Of a DNA stretch of 62,855 nt, positions 26,249 through 36,017 are shown piece after piece. Made by a program: the position numbers and the translations under genes. The notes beneath the pieces are model-generated. The model was not told the DNA's origin and searched no databases. It saw only the letters and a list, made by a program, of their open reading frames with translations. Within the stretch, counting starts at the first letter, position 1; each line of letters opens with the position of its first letter. The stretch comes from Bacteroidales bacterium. Its GTDB lineage: Bacteria; Bacteroidota; Bacteroidia; Bacteroidales; GCA-2748055. Location: NCBI GenBank assembly GCA_016936975.1, contig JAFGWU010000018.1, forward strand, positions 1 to 62,855. Direction: 5' to 3'.

Positions 26249-26352
26249 CCCGTTAAGGAGTTTTATATTTTTTTGCTCTCCAGCACCGCAGCAGAGCCGC
26301 GGGGAACCGAACTTGCGAACTCAGCGCAGCCAATGCGCTCGCCGGGATTCAA
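26249..26352 (-). repeat. Dispersed repeat family R1, copy B
   Basis: This is the minus-strand counterpart of 9444-9556. The two share both ends and several internal blocks, while the central hairpin has changed on both arms. It lies between the convergent DUF1232 and M48 genes. Confidence 0.75.
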
Positions 26353-26381
26353 CCAGAATATCAGGTTTACTTTAAGGTTAT

Positions 26382-27848
26382 TTATTGTCCGATCACTTTA
26401 ATCAATTTTCCTGCCTGCACCCTGTCGGTAAGTTCCATATTGTTCAGCAGGGCCAGCTCTTCCAGCTTATCCTGCTTCACTCCGTAATACCGTAAGGCAT
26501 CCGCCAGGGAGCCGGAGGTCTGCACTTTCTTGATGTAGATCCTGTCCGGCTTTTTATTCAGTCTTACCGGGTCGGTCAGTTTTGAGAAGTTGGTCATGGT
26601 TGACTTGAAGGCACCGGTATAGCTGTTATAATCCGCATCGGTGGAGATGCCGTGGAAAACAAAGTAACTGCCATCATAATTGATGAAATAGGACATGACC
26701 CTGTTGGTCTGGGTCTGCCCGGTGGCCTGGTCCTGGTTCACCTGTCTCGACAGGACCTGGACAGCCGGCATGCCGTTGACCGAGGTGGGGGTGGTCCCGT
26801 CCACGGTCAGCCCGAGTTGTTCCATGGTTGATTTTACGGCTTCATCGAGCGTGCTCCCTGTGGCAAACGTAAATACCATCAGCGCTTTTCCGTCGGCCGG
26901 TGCCATATTGACCTGTGTCGGGAGGTTTTCCAGTTCCCATCCCGCCGGAAAAGCGAATTTAAACTTCAGTTCGGGATGAAAAAAGATATTTCCATCGGTA
27001 TAGCCCTGCCTCGGGTCTTCCCCGTAAACGATGCCGTCGATCATTTTAAGGTAACTATCCGCATTTACCTTATATACGGGCAGATCCAGGCTGTCCTGCC
27101 ATTCCCGGGCCTGCTGTTTCACGGTGTTATAGCGGTCAACCGGATCGGGGTGGGTGGACAGGAAAGTAGGAACACCGCCCTCTTCTTCGGGCATGCTCAT
27201 TTTATTGAGCACCTGGAAAAAATCGGCCATTTTTTGCGCATCGTAGCCAATCAGGGATGAATAGATCACCCCCAGCTGGTCGGCCTGCCGCTCATCATCG
27301 CGGCTGAACTTCAGGAACAGAAGCTGCATGCCCTGCATGGCGTATTCGGCATAGGATGCAAACTTTTCAGAGGCGATCATCCCCCCGATCAGGAGGAGCT
27401 GTCCCACTGTTTGCTTGCTTTGCTGGCTGACGGAATGCCGTGCGGTGATGTGCCCCATTTCGTGACCCAGGACCCCGACCAGCTCGGCTTCGTTGGTGAA
27501 CTGGGCGAGGATGCCGCGGGTCAGGTATATATATCCCCCGGGAACCGCAAAGGCATTGACAACCGGCGAGTCCAGGATTTTAACATGCCAGGTGAGGTTC
27601 GGACGGTGTGAGACCCTTCCCATCTCATTCGCCCGGGCCTGTATAAAGTTGAGTAAATCGGCATCCTGGTATTCACCGAACGTGGCAACAACCTGGGGGT
27701 CGTATTCTGCACCCATCTGCACTTCCTGTGCTTCCGACATGAACATCAGCTGTTTTTTTCCGGTGACCGGGTTTACAGCACACGATACAATTATAATATT
27801 GGCCAGACATATGGCCGCTAACTTAAGAATCAGGTTTGTTAGTTTCAT
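26382..27848 (-). CDS. M48-family metalloprotease lipoprotein
   Basis: 488 residues. The N terminus is a lipoprotein signal with lipobox IVSC and then AVNPVTGKKQL, a common start of secreted M48 proteases. The zinc motif HEMGH is in VGVLGHEMGHITARHS at about residue 140, with the third ligand Glu near DERQADQLG. The last third is a separate region, with a LysM-like DALRYYGVKQDKLEELALLN followed by LIKVIG at the C terminus, which may bind the cell wall. Relatives such as BepA/YcaL clear misfolded outer-membrane proteins. Single gene with no clear promoter box. Confidence 0.9.
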   Translation of the reverse strand: MKLTNLILKLAAICLANIIIVSCAVNPVTGKKQLMFMSEAQEVQMGAEYDPQVVATFGEYQDADLLNFIQARANEMGRVSHRPNLTWHVKILDSPVVNAFAVPGGYIYLTRGILAQFTNEAELVGVLGHEMGHITARHSVSQQSKQTVGQLLLIGGMIASEKFASYAEYAMQGMQLLFLKFSRDDERQADQLGVIYSSLIGYDAQKMADFFQVLNKMSMPEEEGGVPTFLSTHPDPVDRYNTVKQQAREWQDSLDLPVYKVNADSYLKMIDGIVYGEDPRQGYTDGNIFFHPELKFKFAFPAGWELENLPTQVNMAPADGKALMVFTFATGSTLDEAVKSTMEQLGLTVDGTTPTSVNGMPAVQVLSRQVNQDQATGQTQTNRVMSYFINYDGSYFVFHGISTDADYNSYTGAFKSTMTNFSKLTDPVRLNKKPDRIYIKKVQTSGSLADALRYYGVKQDKLEELALLNNMELTDRVQAGKLIKVIGQ

Positions 27849-28025
27849 CGTAGTTTATAATAAGTATGGTGGTTAATTATTTTTAAAAATTGTCCCTGTA
27901 ATTTCTTTTATGAGTTTTGAAAGTTACAAAAATTTATAGTGACCCGTTCAAAAGAGGTTTGATTTTATTGGGTCGGAATTTTTTGAAAGAAGTTCTAAGA
28001 AGGTCCTGAAAAAGTCCTAAGAAGG

Positions 28026-28044
28026 TCCTGAAACAAGTTCAGGA
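28026..28044. repeat. 19-bp palindrome P2 (TCCTGAA/TTCAGGA)
   Basis: Arms TCCTGAA and TTCAGGA around ACAAG. The same element occurs at 53503-53521, and variants at 48987 and 49057. Confidence 0.75.
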
Positions 28045-28189
28045 CTTCAGTTATATTATATGAACGTGGTTTAATGATACGGGAACCGGGAACCGGAAAC
28101 CGGGTTTTGTATGCCAGGACCTCCGCCAGAGGTTTCTGCCGCCGGTGAAAGCGCTCAGTGAAGATGAAGCAGTCGCCTATTCGCTTTTG

Positions 28190-28216
28190 TCCTCCGAAGC
28201 CTCTGGCGCAGGAGGA
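28190..28216. repeat. 27-bp palindromic element P1 (arms TCCTCC/GGAGGA)
   Basis: TCCTCC (28190-28195) and GGAGGA (28211-28216) flank a core that in reverse complement contains GGCTTC, as in the 50481 copy. The core is less well conserved than in the other copies. Confidence 0.55.
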
Positions 28217-28219
28217 CCA

Positions 28220-28249
28220 TTCGCTTATTCGCTTAATTTTATACTTTTG
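28220..28249 (+). promoter_or_regulatory. hutI promoter, -7 box 4 nt before the ATG
   Basis: TACTTTTG (28242-28249) matches TAnnTTTG exactly and is 4 nt from the ATG at 28254. A TTCG (28220-28223) lies 18 bp upstream of it, within short TTCGCTTA repeats. Confidence 0.6.
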
Positions 28250-28253
28250 TCCC

Positions 28254-29486
28254 ATGCGACTGGTTATAAAAAATATCGGCCGGCTTCTGCCGGTGGAAGA
28301 TACACCCCGGAAGTGGGTGGCGGGAAAGGAGATGAGCACACCGGCCGGCCTGGAGGATGCCTGGCTGATTGCAAAGGATGGGAAGATCGATTCTTTCGGC
28401 CGGGGAGAGGTCAATCTGATGGACGGTGACGAAGTGCTCGATGCAAAAGGCGGCTTCGTGATCCCGGCATTTTGTGATTCCCACACCCACCTGGTCTATG
28501 CCGGGAGCAGGGAGAAAGAGTATGAGGATAAGATCAGGGGATTAAGCTATGAGGAGATAGCCAGAAGGGGAGGGGGAATCCTTAACTCTGCCAGGCTGCT
28601 GCAGAATACCTCAGAACAGGATCTTTTTGAGCAATCGGCACCTAGGGTCCGGGAGATCATGCAGATGGGCACAGGCGCCGTGGAAATAAAGAGCGGGTAT
28701 GGACTGACAGTCAAGGATGAAATAAAAATGCTCAGGGTTATCAGGCGGATTGGGGAAACCTTTCCACTGACGGTGGTCAGTACCTTCCTGGGGGCCCATG
28801 CATTTCCTGAAGGTTACAAGTCAGACCCGGATGGGTATGTGGACCTGGTCATCAAAGAAATGATCCCGGCGGTTGCCGCCGAAAAGCTCGCCGATTATGT
28901 GGATGTGTTCTGCGACAAAGGCTTTTTCACCGTGTCGCAGACCGGGAGAATCCTTGCGGCTGCCGCGGAAAAGGGATTGGTCCCGAAGATCCATGCCAAT
29001 GAACTGGCTTTCTCAGGGGGTATCCAGACAGGTATGAAGTTTGGTGCGCGCTCGGTTGACCATCTTGAATTTACCGGAGAAGACGAGATAATAGCCCTGA
29101 AAGAGGGAGAGACCATGCCCACCCTCCTTCCGGGAACCTCTTTTTTTCTTGGAATGCCCAATGCACCGGCACGGAAACTGATTGACAGCGGACTTCCCGT
29201 AGCCCTCGCCTCAGATTTCAATCCCGGCTCCTCTCCGTCCGGAAATATGGAGTTCATCATGTCACTGGGTATCATAAAGCTCAGGATGTTGCCCAATGAG
29301 GTCCTGCACGCGGTAACCCTGAACGGGGCCTATGCCATGGGGATTGAAAAGACACATGGTTCCATTTACCCCGGAAAAACGGCAAGCCTCATCATTACCA
29401 AACCCATGCCGGGTATCGGGTATATGCCGTATTATTATGGTGCGAGCCTGATCGATAAGGTTATCATGAGCGGGAAAATTATTTAA
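28254..29486 (+). CDS. hutI: Imidazolonepropionase
   Basis: 410 residues. HutI opens the imidazolone ring in the third step of histidine degradation, giving formiminoglutamate. It is an amidohydrolase: metal-binding CDSHTHLVYAG near residue 80, VDVFCDKGFF, IHANELA with a metal His, SVDHLEFT and ASDFNPGSSPS with the catalytic Asp. An in-frame ATG at 28158 would add 32 residues with no family similarity and lies upstream of the promoter, so 28254 is chosen. ftcD, the next step, follows in the same direction after 145 bp. Confidence 0.93.
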   Translation: MRLVIKNIGRLLPVEDTPRKWVAGKEMSTPAGLEDAWLIAKDGKIDSFGRGEVNLMDGDEVLDAKGGFVIPAFCDSHTHLVYAGSREKEYEDKIRGLSYEEIARRGGGILNSARLLQNTSEQDLFEQSAPRVREIMQMGTGAVEIKSGYGLTVKDEIKMLRVIRRIGETFPLTVVSTFLGAHAFPEGYKSDPDGYVDLVIKEMIPAVAAEKLADYVDVFCDKGFFTVSQTGRILAAAAEKGLVPKIHANELAFSGGIQTGMKFGARSVDHLEFTGEDEIIALKEGETMPTLLPGTSFFLGMPNAPARKLIDSGLPVALASDFNPGSSPSGNMEFIMSLGIIKLRMLPNEVLHAVTLNGAYAMGIEKTHGSIYPGKTASLIITKPMPGIGYMPYYYGASLIDKVIMSGKII

Positions 29487-29631
29487 CGTAACCGCGCAAT
29501 TCAATTGCGCTGAAAAAAATAAATCGCAGAGGGTGTATCAAATCAGCTTGATGGACGCCGAACTTCTGATGAAAAAGAAATGAGATCTGTCAGACCTTTG
29601 ATTTTGATAACCTCAAAAATTCAGATTCACC

Positions 29632-31323
29632 ATGAATAAAATACTCGAATGTGTACCCAATTTCTCTGAGGGCAATGACCTTTCCATCATCAGGCAGATC
29701 ACCGGTCTGATCGAGACCGTCGAAGGGGTGAAACTCCTGGATGTGGATCCGGGCAGGACCACCAACCGCACGGTGGTAACGTTTGTGGGCAATCCGGAAG
29801 CCGTTGTGGAAGCTGCTTTCCTGGCTGTCAGGAAAGCCGCAGAGCTGATTGATATGAGCAGGCACCGGGGAGAGCATCCCCGCTTCGGGGCCACGGATGT
29901 CTGCCCGCTGGTCCCGGTTTCAGGGGTCACCATGGAGGAAACGGTTGAATACGCCCGCCGGCTGGCGGAACGCATCGGAAAGGAGCTGGAGATCCCGGTC
30001 TATTGTTATGAGAATGCCGCATTCAGTGAGGAGCGGAAAAATCTGGCAGCGGTCCGTTCGGGTGAATATGAAGGGCTTGCCGATAAACTGAGAGACCCCG
30101 GATGGAAGCCCGATTTCGGGCCGGCGAAGTTTGTTCCCCGCACCGGTGCGATAGCTGTGGGAGCCCGTGATTTCCTGGTGGCCTATAACATCAACCTGAA
30201 TACCACCAGCACCCGGCGGGCGAATGCGATTGCATTTGATGTCAGGGAAAAGGGACGTGTGAAGCGCGAAGGGAATCCCCTGACGGGTAAGATAGTATCC
30301 GGACCGGACGGAAAGCCGGTTATGATCCCCGGATCCCTTAAGGCTGTTAAAGCCATCGGATGGTTCATCGAAGAGTACGGGGTGGCACAGATATCGATGA
30401 ATCTTACCAACATTTCGGTCACGCCAATCCATATCGCGTTTGATGAAGTGTGCCGGAAGGCAGAGGCAAGAGGGGTGCGGGTTACGGGATCGGAGCTGGT
30501 GGGACTGGTTCCGCTGAGGGCCATGCTGGAGGCCGGGAGGTATTTTTTGAGAAAACAGCAGCGATCCACGGGGGTTCCGGACCGGGAACTGATAAAGATT
30601 GCCGTCAAATCCATGGGTCTGGATGAACTGCATGCCTTCAACCCGGAGGATAAAATCATAGAATATCAACTGGAGAAGGGAAGGAGGAAACGGTTGACGG
30701 ATCTTTCCGTCCAGGTGTTCATGGAGGAGACCGCTTCAGAGTCCCCGGCGCCGGGAGGCGGGTCGGTAAGCGCCTGCATCGGCTCTCTGGGTGTGGCGCT
30801 GGCTACCATGGTGGCCAACCTGTCAGCACACAAACGGGGCTGGGATGATCGCTGGGAGGAGTTCTCCGGCTGGGCCGAAAAGGGAAAGTCGATCCAGGAA
30901 AAACTGCTATGGCTGGTCGATGAAGATACCGAGGCATTCAATGACATCCTGAAAGCATTTGGTCTTCCGAAAAAAACAGAGGAGGAGCGGAACCACCGGG
31001 ACCGGGCCATCAGGGAAGCAACCCTTACGGCCATAAAGGTGCCGTTCGAGGTGATGCAGACGGCGTTAAGGGGATACGAAGTGGCAGCGGCCATGGTGAA
31101 AACCGGGAATCCCAACAGCATCACCGATGCGGGAGTGGGGGCACTCGCCATCCATGCTTCCATCAGGGGTGCCTGGCTCAATGTGCGGATCAATTCCGGG
31201 GATTACAGGGATGATCCGGATGTTCACAAGATGTTGTCCGGCGGAACATCCCTCATGAACGAATCCGACCGGAAATTGAACGAAATCATGAATTACATCA
31301 ATAACCATATCGGTATGATGTAG
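29632..31323 (+). CDS. ftcD: Bifunctional glutamate formimidoyltransferase / cyclodeaminase
   Basis: 563 residues. The first 300 or so form the formimidoyltransferase, which moves the formimino group of formiminoglutamate to tetrahydrofolate: ECVPNFSEGNDL, HRGEHPRFGATDVCPLVP and ARDFLVAYNINL. The C-terminal 200 (from ETASESPAPGGGSVSACIGS) form the all-helical cyclodeaminase that makes 5,10-methenyl-THF. Together with hutI this gives the folate branch of histidine use; hutH and hutU are not in the window. Length matches the two-domain form. The stop codon is TAG. Confidence 0.93.
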   Translation: MNKILECVPNFSEGNDLSIIRQITGLIETVEGVKLLDVDPGRTTNRTVVTFVGNPEAVVEAAFLAVRKAAELIDMSRHRGEHPRFGATDVCPLVPVSGVTMEETVEYARRLAERIGKELEIPVYCYENAAFSEERKNLAAVRSGEYEGLADKLRDPGWKPDFGPAKFVPRTGAIAVGARDFLVAYNINLNTTSTRRANAIAFDVREKGRVKREGNPLTGKIVSGPDGKPVMIPGSLKAVKAIGWFIEEYGVAQISMNLTNISVTPIHIAFDEVCRKAEARGVRVTGSELVGLVPLRAMLEAGRYFLRKQQRSTGVPDRELIKIAVKSMGLDELHAFNPEDKIIEYQLEKGRRKRLTDLSVQVFMEETASESPAPGGGSVSACIGSLGVALATMVANLSAHKRGWDDRWEEFSGWAEKGKSIQEKLLWLVDEDTEAFNDILKAFGLPKKTEEERNHRDRAIREATLTAIKVPFEVMQTALRGYEVAAAMVKTGNPNSITDAGVGALAIHASIRGAWLNVRINSGDYRDDPDVHKMLSGGTSLMNESDRKLNEIMNYINNHIGMM

Positions 31324-31475
31324 GAGGCTGTAACAAAAGATTATTTTATAGTTATTAAAATATGTAAACGCCCCGGTTGTGGAAATATGTTAAAAAATAT
31401 GTCTCAAAACCGTGCAAATATTGAGAAATATTGCGATTGAAAGGATTTATTTCTTTTTTTAAAAAAAAAAATTAT

Positions 31476-31483
31476 TAGTTTTG
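31476..31483 (+). promoter_or_regulatory. -7 box of the first SusC operon
   Basis: TAGTTTTG matches TAnnTTTG; it ends 50 nt before the ATG at 31534, nearly the same distance as in the second SusC operon (49 nt). The -33 element is unclear because of A/T tracts. Confidence 0.5.
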
Positions 31484-31513
31484 ACTTCTTAAAGTTAGGA
31501 GACAAGCAATTTT

Positions 31514-31547
31514 TAAACCTAAAATTTTAATCTATGAAAAGATTTGT
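31514..31547 (+). repeat. Leader and start region shared by the two SusC genes, copy 1
   Basis: This 34-nt stretch spanning the end of the leader and the first codons matches 41046-41079 at 33 of 34 positions. Confidence 0.8.
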
Positions 31548-34527
31548 CTTTTTATTTGCACTTCTTGTGTTTGCCCTGTATGGATTGCAGGCGCAGGAGA
31601 TGCAGATCACGGGTAATGTGACCAGTTTTGAGGACGGGTCTGCATTGCCGGGTGTATCTGTAGTTGTGAAAGGGACAACACTCGGAACGGTTACCGATTT
31701 TGAAGGTAGCTATTCGATTGCGGTTCCTGAAGGAGCCACAACACTTATATTCTCATTTGTGGGGATGCAAACCCGGGAGGTTGCAATCGGCACATCCAGA
31801 ACCATCAACGTGGCGATGGAGACCGATGCAATCCGGATGGACGAAGTGGTGGTGGTAGGATATGGAACATCCACCCGTGAAGCCAGTACCGGCTCGGTGG
31901 CTGTTGTACATAGCGATGAGATCCAGGATATTCCTGAGGTCAGCTTTGACAAAATGCTGGCCGGTAAGGTTGCAGGGGTCCATGTCACCGCTCAGTCCGG
32001 GCAGCCCGGTGCCGCTTCACAGATGCGTATCCGGGGAGCCAGCTCCCTTTATGCGGGTAATGAACCGCTCTACATAGTGGATGGCATACCGGTAATGTCG
32101 GGTGACCTCACCTATTTTACCAACACCGGCAATGCTTTGGCCGCCATCAATCCTAATGATATTGAGTCCATCTCCGTTCTGAAGGATGCCGCTGCAGCTT
32201 CCGTATACGGTTCAAGGGCTTCGAACGGGGTGGTGATCATCACCACGAAAAGCGGTGCCGCCGGAAAATCGAAGGTGAACTTCCGGGCCTCCTATGGCAT
32301 TTCGTCACTTACCAACGACCGGAAAATAGATGTACTGACACCGGAGCAGCTTATTGAATACAAGCGTGCAGCGGTCATCAATGTCGGGATGGATCCCGAC
32401 GATCCCAGCGGAGCCTACTATACACCTTACAGTATTCTGGAACAACCCATGAATAACTGGATGAAGGCTGTAACGCGCCTCGGGAACCTTCAGGATTATG
32501 AGCTCTCGGTAACCGGCGGAAACGATAAGACAAAACACTATACCTCCGCGGCATACGGCAGTAATGAAGGCGTGTTCCCCGGTATTGACTATACAAAATA
32601 CCAGCTGCGTTCCAATATCGATCACGCCATCAGTGATAAACTGAGCATGGGGGTCAAACTGAATGCCTTCCATTCCAAGCAGAACGACGTGGCCATGCAG
32701 AGCCTTTATTACGTGAACCCGATATTTGCGGCTGTGGGAATTCTGCCGTGGACCCCGATTAAAAATGAGGACGGAACCTATAACCTGAGGATCCCCGAGT
32801 GGGCCAACAGCAGTCCCCTGGCCACCGCTGAGCATGATGATCAGTGGGAACTGCAGAACAACCTGATGGGAACCGCGTACATTGAATGGGAACCGATACC
32901 GGGATTGAAGTTCAAAACGAACAATTCCGTCAAGTTCGTCGATGGGGAAGGCCGCCGCTACTGGTCTCCCGAAGCTGATTATGCCGGTACCGCCACCCTC
33001 CAGGTTTCAAGAACCAAGCGCAGGGGAATTACCTCCTCAAATACGGCTTCCTACACCAAGTACATCAACAATCACAACCTGAATCTGCTGGCCGGATTTG
33101 AAGCCAATGATTATCAGTATAACGCATACTATATTTATTCGCCGAATGTCGATCCGTCCATACCGTTCCCCAATACTGCGACGGCAGGGGACGATGATGC
33201 CGATTATAGCGAAACCGAATACGGATTGCTCTCATTTTTCGGAATCGCGGACTATAACTATGATAACAGATACTACTTCCGGGCCAGCCTGCGTACGGAC
33301 GGAAGTTCCCGCTTCGGTGCAAACAACCGCTGGGGGACCTTCTACTCTGTGGGAGCAAGCTGGAACCTTCATAACGAAGCGTTCCTCGATAACATCAATG
33401 CCATTAACCTCCTGAAACTTCGTGCAAGCTACGGGATCAGCGGCAACGACCGGATCGGGGACTTTGAACATTGGGGCGTTTACAGCTCCAGGGAGTATAA
33501 CGGAGTTTCCGGTATGGCGCCCGATCGGCCCGCCAACCCCGACCTGACTTGGGAATTGAGTACATCCTATAACGTTGGGGTCGATTTTGGACTGCTGAAC
33601 CGCGTTTCCGGAACGATTGAATATTATTACAGGCTGACCAGCGACATGCTGCTGGATGTGCCCCTCTCCTACACCTCCGGCTTTGCCTCCCTGAGACAGA
33701 ACGTGGGTGAGCTGAAGAACTCCGGCGTGGAAGCCCTGGTGAATGTCAATATCCTGAACGGAAGCGTGAGATGGAACGTTGGCGCCAATTTGGGAGCCAA
33801 CCGCAGTGAAATCCTCGACCTGGCCGGTCAGGAGGAGATCATCAGCGGCCGCTTTATTCACAGGGTGGGGGAAAGCTTCCTCAATTATTATCTCTTCGAT
33901 TTTGCCGGCGTGAACCCGGTGAACGGAGAGGCTCTCTGGTACAAGCACATTCCGGACCCGGATAATCCCGATGATGAAACCGTACTGCTGACAAACCTCT
34001 ATTCCGAGGCATCGAAGATCATTGCCGGTTCCCCGGAACCGAAATTCCTTGGAGGAATCAATACCGACGTGGCCTGGAAAGGATTTAACCTGTCAGCAAA
34101 TCTTGAATATAAATGGGGGAACAAGGTGAGTGTGGAAGAACTTCGTTACCTTTCCTCCGACGGGAACTGGTGGAACAATAACCAGTTTAATTTGGTGATG
34201 GATTACTGGAAAGAACCCGGTGACCTCACCAAGACACCCAAACCGCTTGCCTATAACACCACCAACTCATACGGTTATTATAATACCAGGTGGATGTATG
34301 ACGGATCTTACCTGAGAATCAAGAACGTCACGCTCGCATACTCCCTGCCGGCAAACCTTGTTAAAAAGATGAAACTGGCAAACCTGAGGATATATGGAAG
34401 TGCGGTTAATGCCTTCACGTTCCATAAAGTTGATTTCTGGGATCCTGAAAGGGGTGAATCCGGACTCGAATTTGGAATGCACCCGATGACGAAGAGCTTT
34501 GTGATCGGACTGGATCTCACATTTTAA
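31534..34527 (+). CDS. SusC/RagA-type TonB-dependent outer-membrane transporter
   Basis: 997 residues. A signal peptide ends near LQAQ (residue 21). A CarboxypepD_reg-like domain (ITGNVTSFEDGSALPGVSVV, about 25-95) is followed by the TonB box region MDEVVVVGYGTSTRE, the plug (MLAGKVAGVHVTAQSGQPG, LYIVDGIPV, SVLKDAAAASVYGSRASNGVVIITTK) and a 22-strand barrel ending in an aromatic residue (GLDLTF). SusC proteins import glycans or peptides caught by the partner SusD. It starts an operon with SusD and two surface lipoproteins; no CAZyme is in the operon, so the substrate is open. Confidence 0.95.
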   Translation: MKRFVFLFALLVFALYGLQAQEMQITGNVTSFEDGSALPGVSVVVKGTTLGTVTDFEGSYSIAVPEGATTLIFSFVGMQTREVAIGTSRTINVAMETDAIRMDEVVVVGYGTSTREASTGSVAVVHSDEIQDIPEVSFDKMLAGKVAGVHVTAQSGQPGAASQMRIRGASSLYAGNEPLYIVDGIPVMSGDLTYFTNTGNALAAINPNDIESISVLKDAAAASVYGSRASNGVVIITTKSGAAGKSKVNFRASYGISSLTNDRKIDVLTPEQLIEYKRAAVINVGMDPDDPSGAYYTPYSILEQPMNNWMKAVTRLGNLQDYELSVTGGNDKTKHYTSAAYGSNEGVFPGIDYTKYQLRSNIDHAISDKLSMGVKLNAFHSKQNDVAMQSLYYVNPIFAAVGILPWTPIKNEDGTYNLRIPEWANSSPLATAEHDDQWELQNNLMGTAYIEWEPIPGLKFKTNNSVKFVDGEGRRYWSPEADYAGTATLQVSRTKRRGITSSNTASYTKYINNHNLNLLAGFEANDYQYNAYYIYSPNVDPSIPFPNTATAGDDDADYSETEYGLLSFFGIADYNYDNRYYFRASLRTDGSSRFGANNRWGTFYSVGASWNLHNEAFLDNINAINLLKLRASYGISGNDRIGDFEHWGVYSSREYNGVSGMAPDRPANPDLTWELSTSYNVGVDFGLLNRVSGTIEYYYRLTSDMLLDVPLSYTSGFASLRQNVGELKNSGVEALVNVNILNGSVRWNVGANLGANRSEILDLAGQEEIISGRFIHRVGESFLNYYLFDFAGVNPVNGEALWYKHIPDPDNPDDETVLLTNLYSEASKIIAGSPEPKFLGGINTDVAWKGFNLSANLEYKWGNKVSVEELRYLSSDGNWWNNNQFNLVMDYWKEPGDLTKTPKPLAYNTTNSYGYYNTRWMYDGSYLRIKNVTLAYSLPANLVKKMKLANLRIYGSAVNAFTFHKVDFWDPERGESGLEFGMHPMTKSFVIGLDLTF

Positions 34528-34544
34528 CGGTTAAAACAATATAC

Positions 34545-35993
34545 ATGATGAAAACACGAAATATGATACTTGTCGGGACATTAGCACTCCTGGTTTTCCT
34601 CACGGCATGTGAAGATTATTTATACCGGGAGCCCCGATTAAGTCAAACCACAGAGTTGACCCTGTCAACCTATGCCGGATTGGAATCCGGCGTGGTCGGT
34701 GCATATGCAATTATGTACGATACATGGTGGTATGGACGTGATTTTGTGGTATTCGCCGACATGAGAGGCGGAAACGCGAAGATCGGACCGATCAGCTCCG
34801 GACGTTACTATACCGAATATCTCTGGAACAATACTCCGCAGGTCACGGCCTGGTTATGGCAGGATGCCCATATTACCATCGCCAGGGCCAACAATGTCCT
34901 GGAAGTGATCGAAGGCGGCTTTGAAGAGCCCGGGGTGGAACAGGAGGACCTGGATGTTCTCGCTGCAGAGTGTAAATTCCTGCGTGCCCTTGCCCATTTC
35001 GACCTGGCGCGGTTTTTCTGTCAGCCCTATGCTCAGGGAGCCGGGCGCGACCAGCTGGGAATCCCGGTTATCCTGAAAACTGAAAACGGTTCGCCTGCCA
35101 GGAATACCCTGGGTGAGGTGTACGACCAGATTGTGAAGGATCTCACCGAGGCGGAAGCAGCCCTTCCGACCGTTAATGACCGTGCGGGGGTCGATCCCAA
35201 AGCATGGGCAACCAAATATGCAGCCCAGGCCCTGCTGGCCAGGGTAACCCTTTACATGGAAGATTGGCAGAATGCTGCTAATTGGGCGACGAAGGTGATC
35301 GACAGCGGTAAATTTCCGCTTTATAGCGCCGCTGAATACACCACCTGGGACAAGGGCGGTGTATGGGGTACCACCGGTGCGTCGGAGATTATTTTTGAGA
35401 TCTACGGTGCGGAAGGTAACTCGGCGCATAACAACTGGGACGGAATGGCTTATATATCCAATCCGGAAGGATATGCGGATGTCGCCGCATCCATGGATGT
35501 GATCACTCTTATTGAAGATGCAGATGTGCGCAAAGCGATGTTCAGAAACCATCCCCCGGATTATATCGATGCCTTCTGGTCCCTTAAATACCCGGGCAAA
35601 GCTACGTCAGACGGAAGCATCAGGGTTGAGGATATCCCTGTTCTGAGGATTTCTGAGATGTATCTCACCAGGGCAGAGGCGATTAAAAACGGGGCAACCG
35701 TTTCAGGCGTCACAGCACTTGATGATATCAATAAGATCAGGAATAACCGCGGTGCCACACCTTATACCGGTGATGTCACCCTCGAAGAGGTCTGGAAGGA
35801 GAGAAGGATCGAACTCAATTTTGAGGGACATCATCTATTCGACCTGGCAAGGACCGGCAGGTCGCTCAGCCGGACGGATTTTGACGGAGCTGTTAATAAG
35901 GACATCCCGTTCCCCGACTACCGCTGGGCACTGCCCATCCCGCAGCAGGAGCTGGATGCCAATCCAAACATGGAACAGAACCCTGAGTATTAA
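34545..35993 (+). CDS. SusD/RagB-family outer-membrane lipoprotein
   Basis: 482 residues. Lipoprotein signal with lipobox LTAC at about residues 19-22, then EDYLYREP. The SusD helical core is seen as ILRALAHFDLARFFCQPYAQ, WATKYAAQALLARVTLYM (TPR) and the C-terminal VWKERRIELNFEGHHLFDLARTGR, a very conserved SusD signature. It binds the substrate on the cell surface and acts as the lid of SusC. Two adjacent ATG codons (34545, 34548) can serve as start. It follows SusC by 17 nt. Confidence 0.95.
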   Translation: MMKTRNMILVGTLALLVFLTACEDYLYREPRLSQTTELTLSTYAGLESGVVGAYAIMYDTWWYGRDFVVFADMRGGNAKIGPISSGRYYTEYLWNNTPQVTAWLWQDAHITIARANNVLEVIEGGFEEPGVEQEDLDVLAAECKFLRALAHFDLARFFCQPYAQGAGRDQLGIPVILKTENGSPARNTLGEVYDQIVKDLTEAEAALPTVNDRAGVDPKAWATKYAAQALLARVTLYMEDWQNAANWATKVIDSGKFPLYSAAEYTTWDKGGVWGTTGASEIIFEIYGAEGNSAHNNWDGMAYISNPEGYADVAASMDVITLIEDADVRKAMFRNHPPDYIDAFWSLKYPGKATSDGSIRVEDIPVLRISEMYLTRAEAIKNGATVSGVTALDDINKIRNNRGATPYTGDVTLEEVWKERRIELNFEGHHLFDLARTGRSLSRTDFDGAVNKDIPFPDYRWALPIPQQELDANPNMEQNPEY

Positions 35994-36017
35994 TGTAACA
36001 CGCTAAACTAAGAAACG

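Larger units (their letters stand above)
27849..28253. other. 405-bp intergenic region between divergent M48 and hutI genes
   Basis: No gene is seen here. It holds A/T-rich DNA to about 27970, a CCTGAA palindrome (28026-28044), a GGGAACCGG run (about 28080-28105), a TCCTCC palindrome (28190-28216), short TTCGC repeats, and the hutI -7 box. Confidence 0.7.
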
